The notes under the pieces were generated by a model, which did no database searches, was not told the DNA's origin, and saw only the letters and a list, made by a program, of their open reading frames with translations. A stretch of DNA of 64,000 nucleotides, taken from assembly GCA_017479935.1 (NCBI GenBank), contig JAFVBO010000089.1, forward strand, positions 31,127 through 95,126. The letters run 5' to 3'. Numbering within the stretch: the stretch's first letter is position 1; each line of letters starts with the position of its first letter. A program made the translations under genes and the position numbers. The stretch is from Lachnospiraceae bacterium. Its GTDB lineage: Bacteria > Bacillota > Clostridia > Lachnospirales > Lachnospiraceae. Shown piece after piece: positions 19,601-27,322 of this stretch.

Positions 19601-20124
19601 AAGAATTCCGCGATGATTTTGGAGGAGTGCTTGATTCCGATAAGGTCAGCTACAGTGTGAACGGCACTCTGCCTGCCGGACTTACTCTGGATGCCAAGAC
19701 GGGCACTATTTCCGGCACCCCTACCGTGGCCGGCGAATATGACTTCTCCCTGACCATGAAGGCGGACAACTGGGTCAGCGCTTCCACGAACAATCATCTC
19801 AGTATCAGCTCTGCCTTCTCGGTAGATACGGATCTGACCGATCTGAAGGTTGGCAAGACGGTGGACGGCTACATCGAATCCGACGTTGTGCGCGCGGAAG
19901 ACTATGACAGCCTTACCTATTCCGTAGTGAAGGGCGCTCTGCCGAAGGGTGTGGTTCTGGATGGCGACCATCTGACCGGTATTGCGGAAGAAGCCGGAAC
20001 GTTTAACGTTTCCCTGAAGGTGGAAGCCGTTAAGGTGACCATCACGGAGAACTCTTCCGGCCAGTCAAGGTCTGAAACCAAGAAGGAATACATGTACGAT
20101 ATTACGTTGGTGGTTGCGGAATAA
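16633..20124 (+). CDS. Secreted GH3 beta-glycosidase with two He_PIG Ig-like domains
   Basis: A 1163-residue exported GH3 enzyme, the closest architectural match to the gene at 541. It has a signal peptide (about 1-28), sandwich domain (about 50-380, FGYGLSYTT), FnIII-like domain (about 390-510), barrel (about 670-945) and two He_PIG domains (about 980-1060 and 1065-1163; LPAGLTLDAKTGTISGTP is diagnostic). The expected nucleophile is D888 in GYVVTDAWMP. The catalytic loop reads VKHCAMNDQE, with Cys where the paralogues have Phe, a local active-site difference. There is no TM anchor. AAGGAGG lies upstream. The next gene is an InlB/CBM lipoprotein, as after the gene at 541. The natural substrate is unknown. 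Confidence 0.9.
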   Translation: MKKQMKKALSALAVVTALSMTVSSLSMAFNEDGSKYYADYPSMQEAQAAAADLGKELGEEGTVLLKNNGALPLDGNEWVSVLGVSSDKVEGGSTTVAASLEAAGFHVNPELKSYYEGVGTSYGKENVDGFTGNVKSSMKIYNDVAVVIFSRTGGESNDLATVMDELEDNLYGSEEMGWKHNALATDTEGNEHKHYLQLTDSEEELLEFAKANCKTVIVLINSSNVMELGNLEADDEIDAILCVYRPGADGLTALGEILNGSVNPSGKTVDIYPADLTADPTWFGYGDGSQFTLSGEYPETFFRIADGDGSEIYVRDNPNMQAQIPGVSTGYSLAEYSEDIYMGYRFYETAFAEAESGNYDGFDYDAAVVYPFGYGLSYTTFEWENVTPEAEVENWSEKASLKLQVKVTNTGAVAGKDVVEVYAHAPYTKGGVPKAEVALVGFGKTSLLKPGESEILTITVNVQDMASFDSYDKNGNGFKTYELDAGDGYELRFQSDSHNVKAVQELAALAEDVILDTDDFSGAAVSELFSNEDEYNLLGWDPAVRMTLVDEGKMVLLNRDDFAGTFPSPRTEADLVRSDEWFAFHEALDQYNADTQTIYPEDETGATEVMPWVQMAADWADGGKYAGWTQAACHAEDYSDVTIKIQKMTGIDMNDAETVLTEEDTDVAEFVGKTGVEAWEIFMNQLTWDELVKVTSNAGWGTPAVDSINKPATSDNDGPNNLSQTYSWGDECHIAATWNTDLAYRQGALMGNLAMLKGTTWYGPAMNTHRSPFGGRCNEYYSQDGYHGGMIGAAVINGCQSKGVICYVKHCAMNDQEIYRMNLLTLASEQAAREIYMKQFQLAVQEGGVAAIMTTYGSVGEYSGATNYNFMTALVRDEWGFAGYVVTDAWMPCKDYWPLDMLVRAGTNAPLENAGARSEKNESYLLSGIWDAEENCVKIKDGTTVSYTQWYSVRNMAQQELYTQCNMNVMKNGYDLTTFTGKSVTAGQAEEFRDDFGGVLDSDKVSYSVNGTLPAGLTLDAKTGTISGTPTVAGEYDFSLTMKADNWVSASTNNHLSISSAFSVDTDLTDLKVGKTVDGYIESDVVRAEDYDSLTYSVVKGALPKGVVLDGDHLTGIAEEAGTFNVSLKVEAVKVTITENSSGQSRSETKKEYMYDITLVVAE

Positions 20125-20167
20125 ACCGGATGCGCACGATACGGTGATTGTCTGATCATAAAAAACG

Positions 20168-20189
20168 GAGCCCGGGGATTCCCGGGCTC
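20168..20189 (+). repeat. intercistronic GC hairpin
   Basis: GAGCCCGGG (20168-20176), loop GATT, CCCGGGCTC (20181-20189). This strong stem lies between the secreted GH3 and the lipoprotein, with only TT after it. It is either a weak terminator or an mRNA-end stabiliser. Confidence 0.55.
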
Positions 20190-20261
20190 TTACCGCTGCA
20201 AATGGCCAGGGTGCAAAACGAAGCGCACCCCCATAGTCTGCAGCAAGCAAGGAGAAAACAG

Positions 20262-21644
20262 ATGAAAAAACAGACACTAGCAAAAGCGGCTGCGCTGCTT
20301 CTTAGCGCGGTTATGGCGTTTGGCCTTTCAGCCTGCGGCGGCGGAAGCAGCACGGGGGGCAGCTTTAGTGGAAACGGCAGCAGCAGCTCCCAGGAAAATG
20401 CGGGAAATGCCGGTGATGACGGAAAAGCATCCAGCGTAAACGCAAGCTTCGACCTGAATTACGACGGGGCACCCGCGGCACAGGTACAACAGGTGGCGGA
20501 AGGGGATGTAGCGGAAGAACCTGCCGCACCGGAACGGGAAAACTATCAGTTCACCGGCTGGTATACCTCTGCCGATGCCAGCGCTAAATTTGACTTTGAA
20601 GAAGCCCTCTATGAGGACACGACCATCTATGCCGGCTGGAAGAAGACCGGGGCCATGGTCACCTTTGTGGATAATTACGAAGGCGGCAGCAGCACCCCTC
20701 AGACAGTCGTCATCGGAGAAACGGCGGTGCAGCCGGCTTCCCCCGCAAGAGACGGATATCTGTTTACCGCCTGGTATATGGATGAGGCCTGCACGACCGC
20801 GTATGACTTCTCTTCCGCGGTGGAAGACGATATGACGCTGTATGCCGGCTGGGAAGAAGAATCCGGCGATACCGTAAGCCTTACCTATTACTGGAATTAT
20901 GAAGACGCTCCGGGCGGCGGCATTGCTACAGTGGAGCGCATCAACACCAATTCCAAGACTTCCGCGTACACCGCCGCCCGGGAAGGCTTCTTACTGGCAG
21001 GCTGGTTTACCGATGAAGAATGCACAAGCAAGTTCGATTTCTCCAAGCGTGTCAAAGAATCGGTGAAGCTCTACGCGAAGTGGCTGGACACCTATACCTT
21101 TGAGGCAGAGTACGTGGATTTCTCGGGCATGATCGGCAACGGTTATTCCGGAAACCAGTCCGGTGTTGGCCTGATCGTAAAGCAGAAGGACGAAAATCAG
21201 GCCTCCAGCAACGGACATTACGTTGGCTGGATGTACCGTTACGGTAACACGCTTACCTTCAATATAGAATCGGACAAGGAAGTATCCGACGCGGTGCTGG
21301 TACTGCGCCTGTCCGCAGAATTCTATGACATGAGCTTTACCTCTTCCACGCTGCAGGTGGAAGTGAACGGGGAACCGCTTAAGTACGACAGCTTCTCCAT
21401 CACCGGCGTTCCCGCCCAGGGCACCAATCAGTGGAGAACCTTCTCCAACTTTACCATCAACAACGCGGTATCTTTGAAAGAAGGCAGCAACACCATCCGC
21501 CTGATTGTGAACAATGAAGACCGGCTGGGTGAAAGCGGCACGATGTACGCGACAGCGCCGCTGTTTGACTGTATGTACCTTTATACGGACGCCAACCTCT
21601 CCTGGACTCCGCTGACGGAGAACCTGGAAGGGAATATCAGCTAA
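20262..21644 (+). CDS. Lipoprotein with three InlB B-repeats and a CBM-like domain (copy 2)
   Basis: A 460-residue lipoprotein paralogous to the one at 4572. The ATG at 20262 is chosen because AAGGAG precedes it and the MKKQTLAK... signal peptide ends in lipobox LSAC (Cys25); an upstream in-frame ATG at 20148 would place 38 non-signal residues ahead of it. Three InlB-type repeats (about 60-127, 128-195, 200-275) lead to a C-terminal beta-sandwich that opens FEAEYVDFSGMIGNGYSG and includes YVGWMY. The two paralogues share this layout end to end. It likely works as a glycan-holding surface partner of the secreted GH3 encoded just upstream. Confidence 0.85.
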   Translation: MKKQTLAKAAALLLSAVMAFGLSACGGGSSTGGSFSGNGSSSSQENAGNAGDDGKASSVNASFDLNYDGAPAAQVQQVAEGDVAEEPAAPERENYQFTGWYTSADASAKFDFEEALYEDTTIYAGWKKTGAMVTFVDNYEGGSSTPQTVVIGETAVQPASPARDGYLFTAWYMDEACTTAYDFSSAVEDDMTLYAGWEEESGDTVSLTYYWNYEDAPGGGIATVERINTNSKTSAYTAAREGFLLAGWFTDEECTSKFDFSKRVKESVKLYAKWLDTYTFEAEYVDFSGMIGNGYSGNQSGVGLIVKQKDENQASSNGHYVGWMYRYGNTLTFNIESDKEVSDAVLVLRLSAEFYDMSFTSSTLQVEVNGEPLKYDSFSITGVPAQGTNQWRTFSNFTINNAVSLKEGSNTIRLIVNNEDRLGESGTMYATAPLFDCMYLYTDANLSWTPLTENLEGNIS

Positions 21645-21788
21645 AGAGCGTGCAAAGAGCTTGCGTGCGAATGAGCATGAGTGGGAAAGAGCATACGTGC
21701 GCTCAGGAATAAAAACAATTCCCGCATGTGGCTGATTGTGACCGCCCTGGCCAGTTGGGCATTTTCGCAATAAGGAAGGTATAAACCT

Positions 21789-23588
21789 ATGCGCCGGATG
21801 ATTCTGATTTTCCTGTTTCCGTTTTTATTCCTGGTTTCCTGCCAGAAAGCTCCCAGCGAGGAAAACTCTCTGATCACCGTAAGCCTGGTGGAATCACCAG
21901 GCATTACGGTGAAAGAAAATGGCATACATGTGAAGCCCGGGGAAGATGCCGCTTTTTATCTGGCATTGTCACCGGGCTTTTCGATAACAGGAGTTGACTA
22001 TGAGGGGGAGTACCGTCTGGAAAACGGGGAGGAATACGCCTCTCTGACACTTTGCGCCGTTTCCTATCCGGTACGCGTAAAGGTAGAACTCTCCAGCGAA
22101 TACAAACAGATTACCTACCACGCGAACGGAGGGGTGTTCCCCGGCACCCGGGAAGGCGACTGCCTTGCGGTTTCCTACAGTACGAAGGTTCACAAACGGC
22201 CGAATACCCTGGCAGGCGTAGGAGTACCTGAGCGGCCTGGCTATACCCTTCTGTGCTGGAACACCAAGTCGGACGGGAGCGGCGTGCGTGTCGGCATCGG
22301 GAGCCGTGTAACCGTGGAAGGCTTGGCGCTGGATCTGTATGCCCAGTGGGAAGCATGGACTCCGGGAGAGTGTTTTACCACGGAGATTCGCACGAAGTGG
22401 GACGGGCTGGCGGAACCGGAAGCGGGTCTTTGTATCACCAGCTGTCAGGGTCTGTCAGAAAAGCTGGTGATTCCGGCAGAAATAGACGGAACTCCGGTGA
22501 GGGGGATCGCCCGCGGCGCTTTCCAAAACCAGGATTTTACGGAGGTGGTGCTGCCCGCGTCTTTGTACGGGGTGGAAGAACGTGCCTTTTTCAGCTGTCC
22601 GGCTTTGCGGGAAGTGGTGCTGTACGACAACATTCTGACGATACACGACGGGTCTTTTTTTGACTGCAAAGCCCTTCAGACTCTGCGCATAAACGCGTTG
22701 GAAGCCCCTTACGGGACCTTTTTCCGAAGAGAGAGCGCCTACGCGGACAAGGTGGATCTGCTGATCCAGGCTCAGGGGCAGAAGAAGATGGTGTTTTACA
22801 GTGGGTGTTCTGCCTGGTATAACCTGGATTCGTTGCTGATTAAGGAAGCGTTCGGACAGGAGTATGCCATTGTCAACATGGCAATGAACGGAACCATCAA
22901 TTCCTTTGTGCAGATGGAGATTCTGGAGCAGTTCCTGGAAGAAGGGGATGTGTTCATCCACACGCCGGAGCTGACCAGCAGCCGGCAGCTGTTGTCAGAC
23001 CTGACCATGGACGATGGTGATGACAAGCTTTGGTGCGGGCTGGAATATAATTATGATTTGTTTTCCCTGGTGGATCTTCGCAGTGTCAGCGGGGTGTTCG
23101 ACAGCCTGATCCTGTATCTGCAAAAGAAGGATAAGGAAGGTTCCTACACGGATTATTATACGGACAGTCAGGGGCGCGTTTATATGGATGACATTGGCGG
23201 AATTCCGTTTATGCGGGAGGAAACCATGGAGTATCTGTCGGATGAAGTGTATCTGGATCCGGAACAGCTGCGCTGGACAGATTTTTCGAACCTGACGGAT
23301 ATGTACCGCCGCTATACCGCACGGGGCGTGACGGTTCTTCTATCCTATGCCGCCGTTAACCTGGACGGGGTACCGGATGAGCAGCAAGGCGCGGCGCCTG
23401 AGATGGACAAGCTGTTCCACCTGATTGTGAGACAGATGAGGGGACCGGTGCTCATTTCCTCGCTGGAGGATTTCCTGTACCACCGGGACGATTTTTATGA
23501 CACAAACTACCACCTGCGCTCCGGCGCTGCCGCCGTGAACACGCAGACCTGGATTCATGACATACGGGAGAGGATGGGTCAAGATTGA
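21789..23588 (+). CDS. SGNH-fold lipoprotein with InlB and LRR_5 modules (copy 3)
   Basis: A 599-residue lipoprotein with lipobox FLVSC (Cys18). The modules follow copy 2: an N-terminal beta-rich domain ending GEYRL (about 25-100), an InlB-like unit with CWNTKSDGSG and VGIGSRVT (about 105-195), an LRR_5 stretch (about 210-310), and an SGNH-like domain. FYSGCSAWYNL gives candidate Ser341 and YDTNYHL gives candidate Asp571 and His575. IHTPELTSSRQLL matches the middle motif of the other copies. It ends the first cluster and follows the secreted GH3 plus CBM lipoprotein pair, so every GH3 sub-block on this side ends in an SGNH gene. The enzyme class is inferred from the fold-level motifs only. 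Confidence 0.65.
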   Translation: MRRMILIFLFPFLFLVSCQKAPSEENSLITVSLVESPGITVKENGIHVKPGEDAAFYLALSPGFSITGVDYEGEYRLENGEEYASLTLCAVSYPVRVKVELSSEYKQITYHANGGVFPGTREGDCLAVSYSTKVHKRPNTLAGVGVPERPGYTLLCWNTKSDGSGVRVGIGSRVTVEGLALDLYAQWEAWTPGECFTTEIRTKWDGLAEPEAGLCITSCQGLSEKLVIPAEIDGTPVRGIARGAFQNQDFTEVVLPASLYGVEERAFFSCPALREVVLYDNILTIHDGSFFDCKALQTLRINALEAPYGTFFRRESAYADKVDLLIQAQGQKKMVFYSGCSAWYNLDSLLIKEAFGQEYAIVNMAMNGTINSFVQMEILEQFLEEGDVFIHTPELTSSRQLLSDLTMDDGDDKLWCGLEYNYDLFSLVDLRSVSGVFDSLILYLQKKDKEGSYTDYYTDSQGRVYMDDIGGIPFMREETMEYLSDEVYLDPEQLRWTDFSNLTDMYRRYTARGVTVLLSYAAVNLDGVPDEQQGAAPEMDKLFHLIVRQMRGPVLISSLEDFLYHRDDFYDTNYHLRSGAAAVNTQTWIHDIRERMGQD

Positions 23589-23613
23589 CTATGGTTAAGC
23601 GCTGTATTATAAT
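23585..23613 (+). promoter_or_regulatory. sigma-A promoter upstream of the alpha/beta hydrolase
   Basis: TTGACT (23585-23590), a 17-base spacer, and TATAAT (23608-23613). The -35 overlaps the end of the SGNH gene. Transcription would run into a 10-bp inverted repeat and then the hydrolase gene. Confidence 0.6.
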
Positions 23614-23617
23614 CAAT

Positions 23618-23656
23618 AGGAAACGAAAAAAATGCTTGCGTTTTGATTCGTTTCCT
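23618..23656 (+). promoter_or_regulatory. inverted repeat just after the promoter, possible operator
   Basis: AGGAAACGAA (23618-23627) and TTCGTTTCCT (23647-23656) are perfect inverted copies five bases after the -10 box. The same 10-mer TTCGTTTCCT recurs at 24689-24698, upstream of the ABC transporter. The position and the recurrence fit a binding site shared by both genes; the protein that would bind it is unknown. Confidence 0.4.
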
Positions 23657-23861
23657 GCGCCGGATTCTCGCCGCGAAGAGGCATGTTTCCTTTGAAAATT
23701 CGTGCGCTTTCTCCCGGAGGGCTTATCGTAAAGGTTTTTGTGCGTTTCCGATACGTTGACGTCCATACCCCCATTGGCTCCGTTAAAGGGATAAAAACAA
23801 TCGTCGACTCCGTGAAAATACATCATTTTTTGGCTTGACAATCTAGAAAGTGAGGATCGAT

Positions 23862-24656
23862 ATGAAGAATGGCAGCGTAAGGATCGGCCGGACGGACATG
23901 TTTTATGTTTCCTTTGGCAGTGGCCCTCGGAATATGGTTATTTTACCAGGATTGTCAGATGGGCTGGCCACCGTAAAAGGCAAAGCCTGGATTCTGTCGC
24001 TGCCGTACAGGAAATACTTCCGGGACTATACCATTTATATGTTCAGCAGAAAAAACGATATGCCGGAAGGATATACCATCGAGAACATGGCGGATGACCA
24101 GATCCTGGCCATGAAAACGCTGGGAATAAAGCAAGCTGCTTTACTGGGCGTTTCTCAGGGTGGGATGATCACCCAGGTCATGGTCATGAAATATCCGGAA
24201 TTGGTGACAAAGCTGATCCTGGCCGTCACAGCTCCTGATGCAAATGATACCGCGAAAGCCGCTGTGTCAAGCTGGATTGAGATGGTAAAGCAGGGCGACC
24301 ATAAAGCGCTTATGGTCGACACAGCAAAGAAGATGTATTCGGATGGCTATCTGAAGAAATATGGATGGAGTTTTCCGCTGATTGCCATTTTTACCAAACC
24401 GAAAAGCTATGATCGTTTCCTGAAAAACGCATACGCCATTTTAGAATTTGATGTACGCGACAGCCTGTCGAAAATCAGTTGCCCGACGTTGATCCTGGCA
24501 GGAAGCGAGGATCATACGGTTGGGAACGAAGCGGCTTATGAGCTGAAGAATGGAATCCCCGGAAGCGAGCTGTTTGTGTACCAGGGCCTTGGCCATGGTG
24601 CTTTTGAGGAAGCAAACGATTTTTACGAGAGGGTTTTTGAATTCTGCAGCCGATAA
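23862..24656 (+). CDS. Alpha/beta-fold hydrolase
   Basis: A 264-residue cytoplasmic alpha/beta hydrolase without signal peptide. The catalytic triad can be read directly: Ser98 in the nucleophile elbow GVSQGG, Asp217 in GSEDHTVG, and His245 in GLGHGAF. It resembles small esterase/haloperoxidase-type hydrolases, but the substrate cannot be told from sequence. I chose ATG 23862 over the GTG at 23850 because the AGTGAGG ribosome binding site lies seven bases before the ATG. It has its own promoter at 23585 and is followed by the ABC-GNAT gene, which shares the TTCGTTTCCT motif upstream. It may serve detoxification together with that exporter (inference). Confidence 0.8.
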   Translation: MKNGSVRIGRTDMFYVSFGSGPRNMVILPGLSDGLATVKGKAWILSLPYRKYFRDYTIYMFSRKNDMPEGYTIENMADDQILAMKTLGIKQAALLGVSQGGMITQVMVMKYPELVTKLILAVTAPDANDTAKAAVSSWIEMVKQGDHKALMVDTAKKMYSDGYLKKYGWSFPLIAIFTKPKSYDRFLKNAYAILEFDVRDSLSKISCPTLILAGSEDHTVGNEAAYELKNGIPGSELFVYQGLGHGAFEEANDFYERVFEFCSR

Positions 24657-24751
24657 ATGTAAGAATGGGGGAGCGAGTCTTGACTTTGTTCGTTTCCTAT
24701 ATCTAGCTATTTGACCTATGAATAAGACATCATGAAAGAGAGGAAAGAATC

Positions 24752-27223
24752 ATGCCGCCTATGGGACGAGGAGCCAGAGATTTTTTGACAGACGAGGAAA
24801 TGCAGAACAAGCCGCAGGTGACGAAGGAACTTCTCGTCCGGGTTTTTTCGTGGCTGAAACCCTACTACAAGCAGATGCTTCTGGTGCTGGGATGCATCTT
24901 CGTTTCGTCGGTATTCACGCTGTTGCCGTCGGTGCTGACCGGACGAATTATCGACGAGGGACTGATCGGCCGGGATTTGACAAAGCTGGTGACGCTCATC
25001 GTCCTGTCCCTTCTGGTGACGCTGGGCGCCAACCTGATCGGCGTGGCGGAGAGCTACTTAAACAGCTGGATCGCGGAGCACATCACCTTTGATATGAGAG
25101 GGCAGATGTACTGGCATCTGCAGAAGATGTCCCAGTCCTTCTTCACCACGAACAATCAGGGCGATATCATCACCCGTATGACCAGTGACATCAGCGGCGT
25201 GAAGCAGGTCATCTCCGGAACGCTGACCAGCATCATCTCCAACGTGGTGACGCTGATCGTTGCGCTGGTGGTGATGTACCGGGCCAACTGGGTGCTGGCG
25301 ACAATCGGCATCATCATCGTTCCGCTCTTTGCGATCCCGACCCGCACGGCCGGGAAATCCAGGTGGGAGCTGACGCGGGAGGCGCAGAACTGCAACGATG
25401 AGATCAACGGAATCTTAAACGAAACCCTTTCCGTCAGCGGTCAGCTTCTGGTGAAGCTGTTCGGCAGGGAGGATTACGAATACGGGAAATACAAGGACGC
25501 CACCCGAAAGCTGGTGGACGTGAACATCCGCGAGGGCATGGCCGGAAGATGGTTTCGCGTGGTGATTTCCACGGTCTCCAGCGTGGGCCCCATGCTGCTG
25601 TACCTGGTGGGCGGCATCCTGATGATGAAATACGACTCCAGCCTGACCGTCGGTGATATCACCGTCCTGGTGGCGCTCCTCGGGCGCATGTATGGCCCGG
25701 TGAATAACCTATTAAACATCCAGGTTGACTGGATCCGCTCGATGGCGATGTTCACCCGGATCTTTGAGTATTTTGACCTGCCGGTGGAGATTGAGAATGC
25801 GCCGGATGCCCTCACGCCTGCCAAAGCGGAGGGAAATGTCGAATTTGTCCATGTGGATTTCCGCTATAATCCGGAGAGAAAAATCCTGGATGACGTAAGC
25901 TTTAAACTGAATGCCGGGCACAGCGTGGCCATCGTGGGGCCATCCGGCTCCGGAAAGAGCACGATTATCAATCTGATCCCGCGCCTGTATGATGTCGAAA
26001 AAGGACAGGTGCTGTTTGACGGCGTGGACGTGCGCAAGCTGGATCTGAACTTCCTGCGGGACAGCGTCGGCATTGTCAGCCAGGAAACCTATCTGTTTAA
26101 TGGAACGATCCGCGAAAATCTGCTTTACGCGAAGCCGGATGCCACGGAAGAAGAGCTGATCGCAGCCTGCCGGGATGCCAACATCCTGGATTTCATCGAG
26201 AAGCAGGACAAAGGGCTGGATGCCATGGTCGGCAACCGGGGCTTAAAGCTTTCCGGCGGCGAGAAGCAGCGCATTTCCATCGCCCGCGTGCTGCTCAAAA
26301 ACCCGGCGCTTCTGGTGTTCGATGAGGCGACATCGGCGTTAGATTCCATCTCAGAAAGCAAGATCCAGGAAGCTCTCGATCCGCTCATCGCAACGCGCAC
26401 CAGCATCCTGATCGCCCACCGCTTATCCACCATTTTAGCTGCGGATGAAATCCTGGTGGTGAAGGAAGGACGGATTGTGGAGCGGGGCGTGCATGCCGAT
26501 CTGGTGAAGGCCGGCGGTGTATATACCGAACTTTACGAGACACAATTTAAGGCAGCGCTTGATGTGGGAGCTGTGAAGACCCAGAAAGCGAAGGCGGAGG
26601 ATCTGGAGAGTCTGGTTCAGATCTGGCGCGCGGCTGAAGGAGCATCGCAGAGTTTCTTACCGGCGTCTTACTTTGATGAGAAGGAAAAGACCATGCGGCA
26701 GGATATCTCAGACGCGGAGGTGTATGTGTTAAATGAAGCGCCAAGGAAAGGGAGCGCAGAAGCAAGAAGTGCCCGACTTACCGGTCAGGCGGATGCAGAG
26801 AAAGGCGGAACCGGAAAAACATCGTCGTCCAGGACAAGAAAGAAGTCGCAGGCCAGGGCGAAAGGGACAAGTGTAACGCAGAAGGCGTCTGCGGAGGCGT
26901 TGGGAGCCGGGACGGCAAATTGTGCCGATCAGATGGCGCTGTCAAAGGCGGACAGTACGGGAAACAGGAATGTTTTGGGCTTCATCGGCGTGAAGGATGG
27001 CAGCATTACCGGCTTCTTTGTGGACGGGCCGTTCCAGAACCAAGGCCTTGGCAAGCGTTTGCTGGATTATGTGAAAGAACGGTATGAGCATCTTTCCCTG
27101 CATGTCTTTGAGAAAAACGAAGGCGCGGTGCGTTTCTGCAAACGGGAAGGTTTTGTGGAGAAAGAGCGCCGGAAGGACGCTGCAACCAGCGAGACGGAGC
27201 TTGTCATGGAGTGGAAGAAGTAG
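24752..27223 (+). CDS. ABC exporter half-transporter fused to a GNAT acetyltransferase
   Basis: An 823-residue fusion. Residues about 25-330 form the six-helix ABC exporter membrane domain and about 355-597 the ATPase, with Walker A GPSGSGKST (about 396), signature LSGGEKQR (about 500), Walker B LLVFDEATSALD (about 520) and switch IAHRLST (about 553). Half-transporters of this MsbA/multidrug type dimerise. From about 607 an unrelated GNAT N-acetyltransferase follows, resembling YjaB-type enzymes: it opens AEDLESLVQIWRAA and ends with FVDGPFQNQGLGKRLLDYV, the acetyl-CoA loop. The GNAT is interrupted at about 662-738 by a Lys/Arg/Ser/Ala-rich, probably disordered insert. Such a fusion would couple acetylation of a compound to its export (inference). 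The frame is open throughout and no internal ribosome binding site is obvious before the GNAT. Confidence 0.85.
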   Translation: MPPMGRGARDFLTDEEMQNKPQVTKELLVRVFSWLKPYYKQMLLVLGCIFVSSVFTLLPSVLTGRIIDEGLIGRDLTKLVTLIVLSLLVTLGANLIGVAESYLNSWIAEHITFDMRGQMYWHLQKMSQSFFTTNNQGDIITRMTSDISGVKQVISGTLTSIISNVVTLIVALVVMYRANWVLATIGIIIVPLFAIPTRTAGKSRWELTREAQNCNDEINGILNETLSVSGQLLVKLFGREDYEYGKYKDATRKLVDVNIREGMAGRWFRVVISTVSSVGPMLLYLVGGILMMKYDSSLTVGDITVLVALLGRMYGPVNNLLNIQVDWIRSMAMFTRIFEYFDLPVEIENAPDALTPAKAEGNVEFVHVDFRYNPERKILDDVSFKLNAGHSVAIVGPSGSGKSTIINLIPRLYDVEKGQVLFDGVDVRKLDLNFLRDSVGIVSQETYLFNGTIRENLLYAKPDATEEELIAACRDANILDFIEKQDKGLDAMVGNRGLKLSGGEKQRISIARVLLKNPALLVFDEATSALDSISESKIQEALDPLIATRTSILIAHRLSTILAADEILVVKEGRIVERGVHADLVKAGGVYTELYETQFKAALDVGAVKTQKAKAEDLESLVQIWRAAEGASQSFLPASYFDEKEKTMRQDISDAEVYVLNEAPRKGSAEARSARLTGQADAEKGGTGKTSSSRTRKKSQARAKGTSVTQKASAEALGAGTANCADQMALSKADSTGNRNVLGFIGVKDGSITGFFVDGPFQNQGLGKRLLDYVKERYEHLSLHVFEKNEGAVRFCKREGFVEKERRKDAATSETELVMEWKK

Positions 27224-27233
27224 AAACAGAGAA

Positions 27234-27313
27234 GTAACGGTTCAGAAGAGCCACGGACAATGCGCGAAGCGCGTTGTCCGTGGCTCTGGATCGTTCAGGA
27301 CCTGAACAGTTAC
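27234..27313. repeat. nested palindromic element with strong hairpin
   Basis: The outer arms GTAACGGTTCAG (27234-27245) and CTGAACAGTTAC (27302-27313) enclose a 19-bp stem (27247-27287, loop GAA) starting AGAGCCACGGACAA, plus a second palindrome GTTCAGGACCTGAAC (27293-27307). It lies between convergent genes (the ABC-GNAT and the histidine kinase) and could terminate both. The outer arms match the 27-bp palindromes at 29477 and 35125. Confidence 0.75.
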
Positions 27314-27322
27314 GTACCGTGT

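Noticed and set aside
21726..21773. 15-codon ORF reading MWLIVTALASWAFSQ before the third SGNH gene
   Set aside because: It is hydrophobic like a small membrane peptide, but no Shine-Dalgarno precedes it and nothing supports translation.
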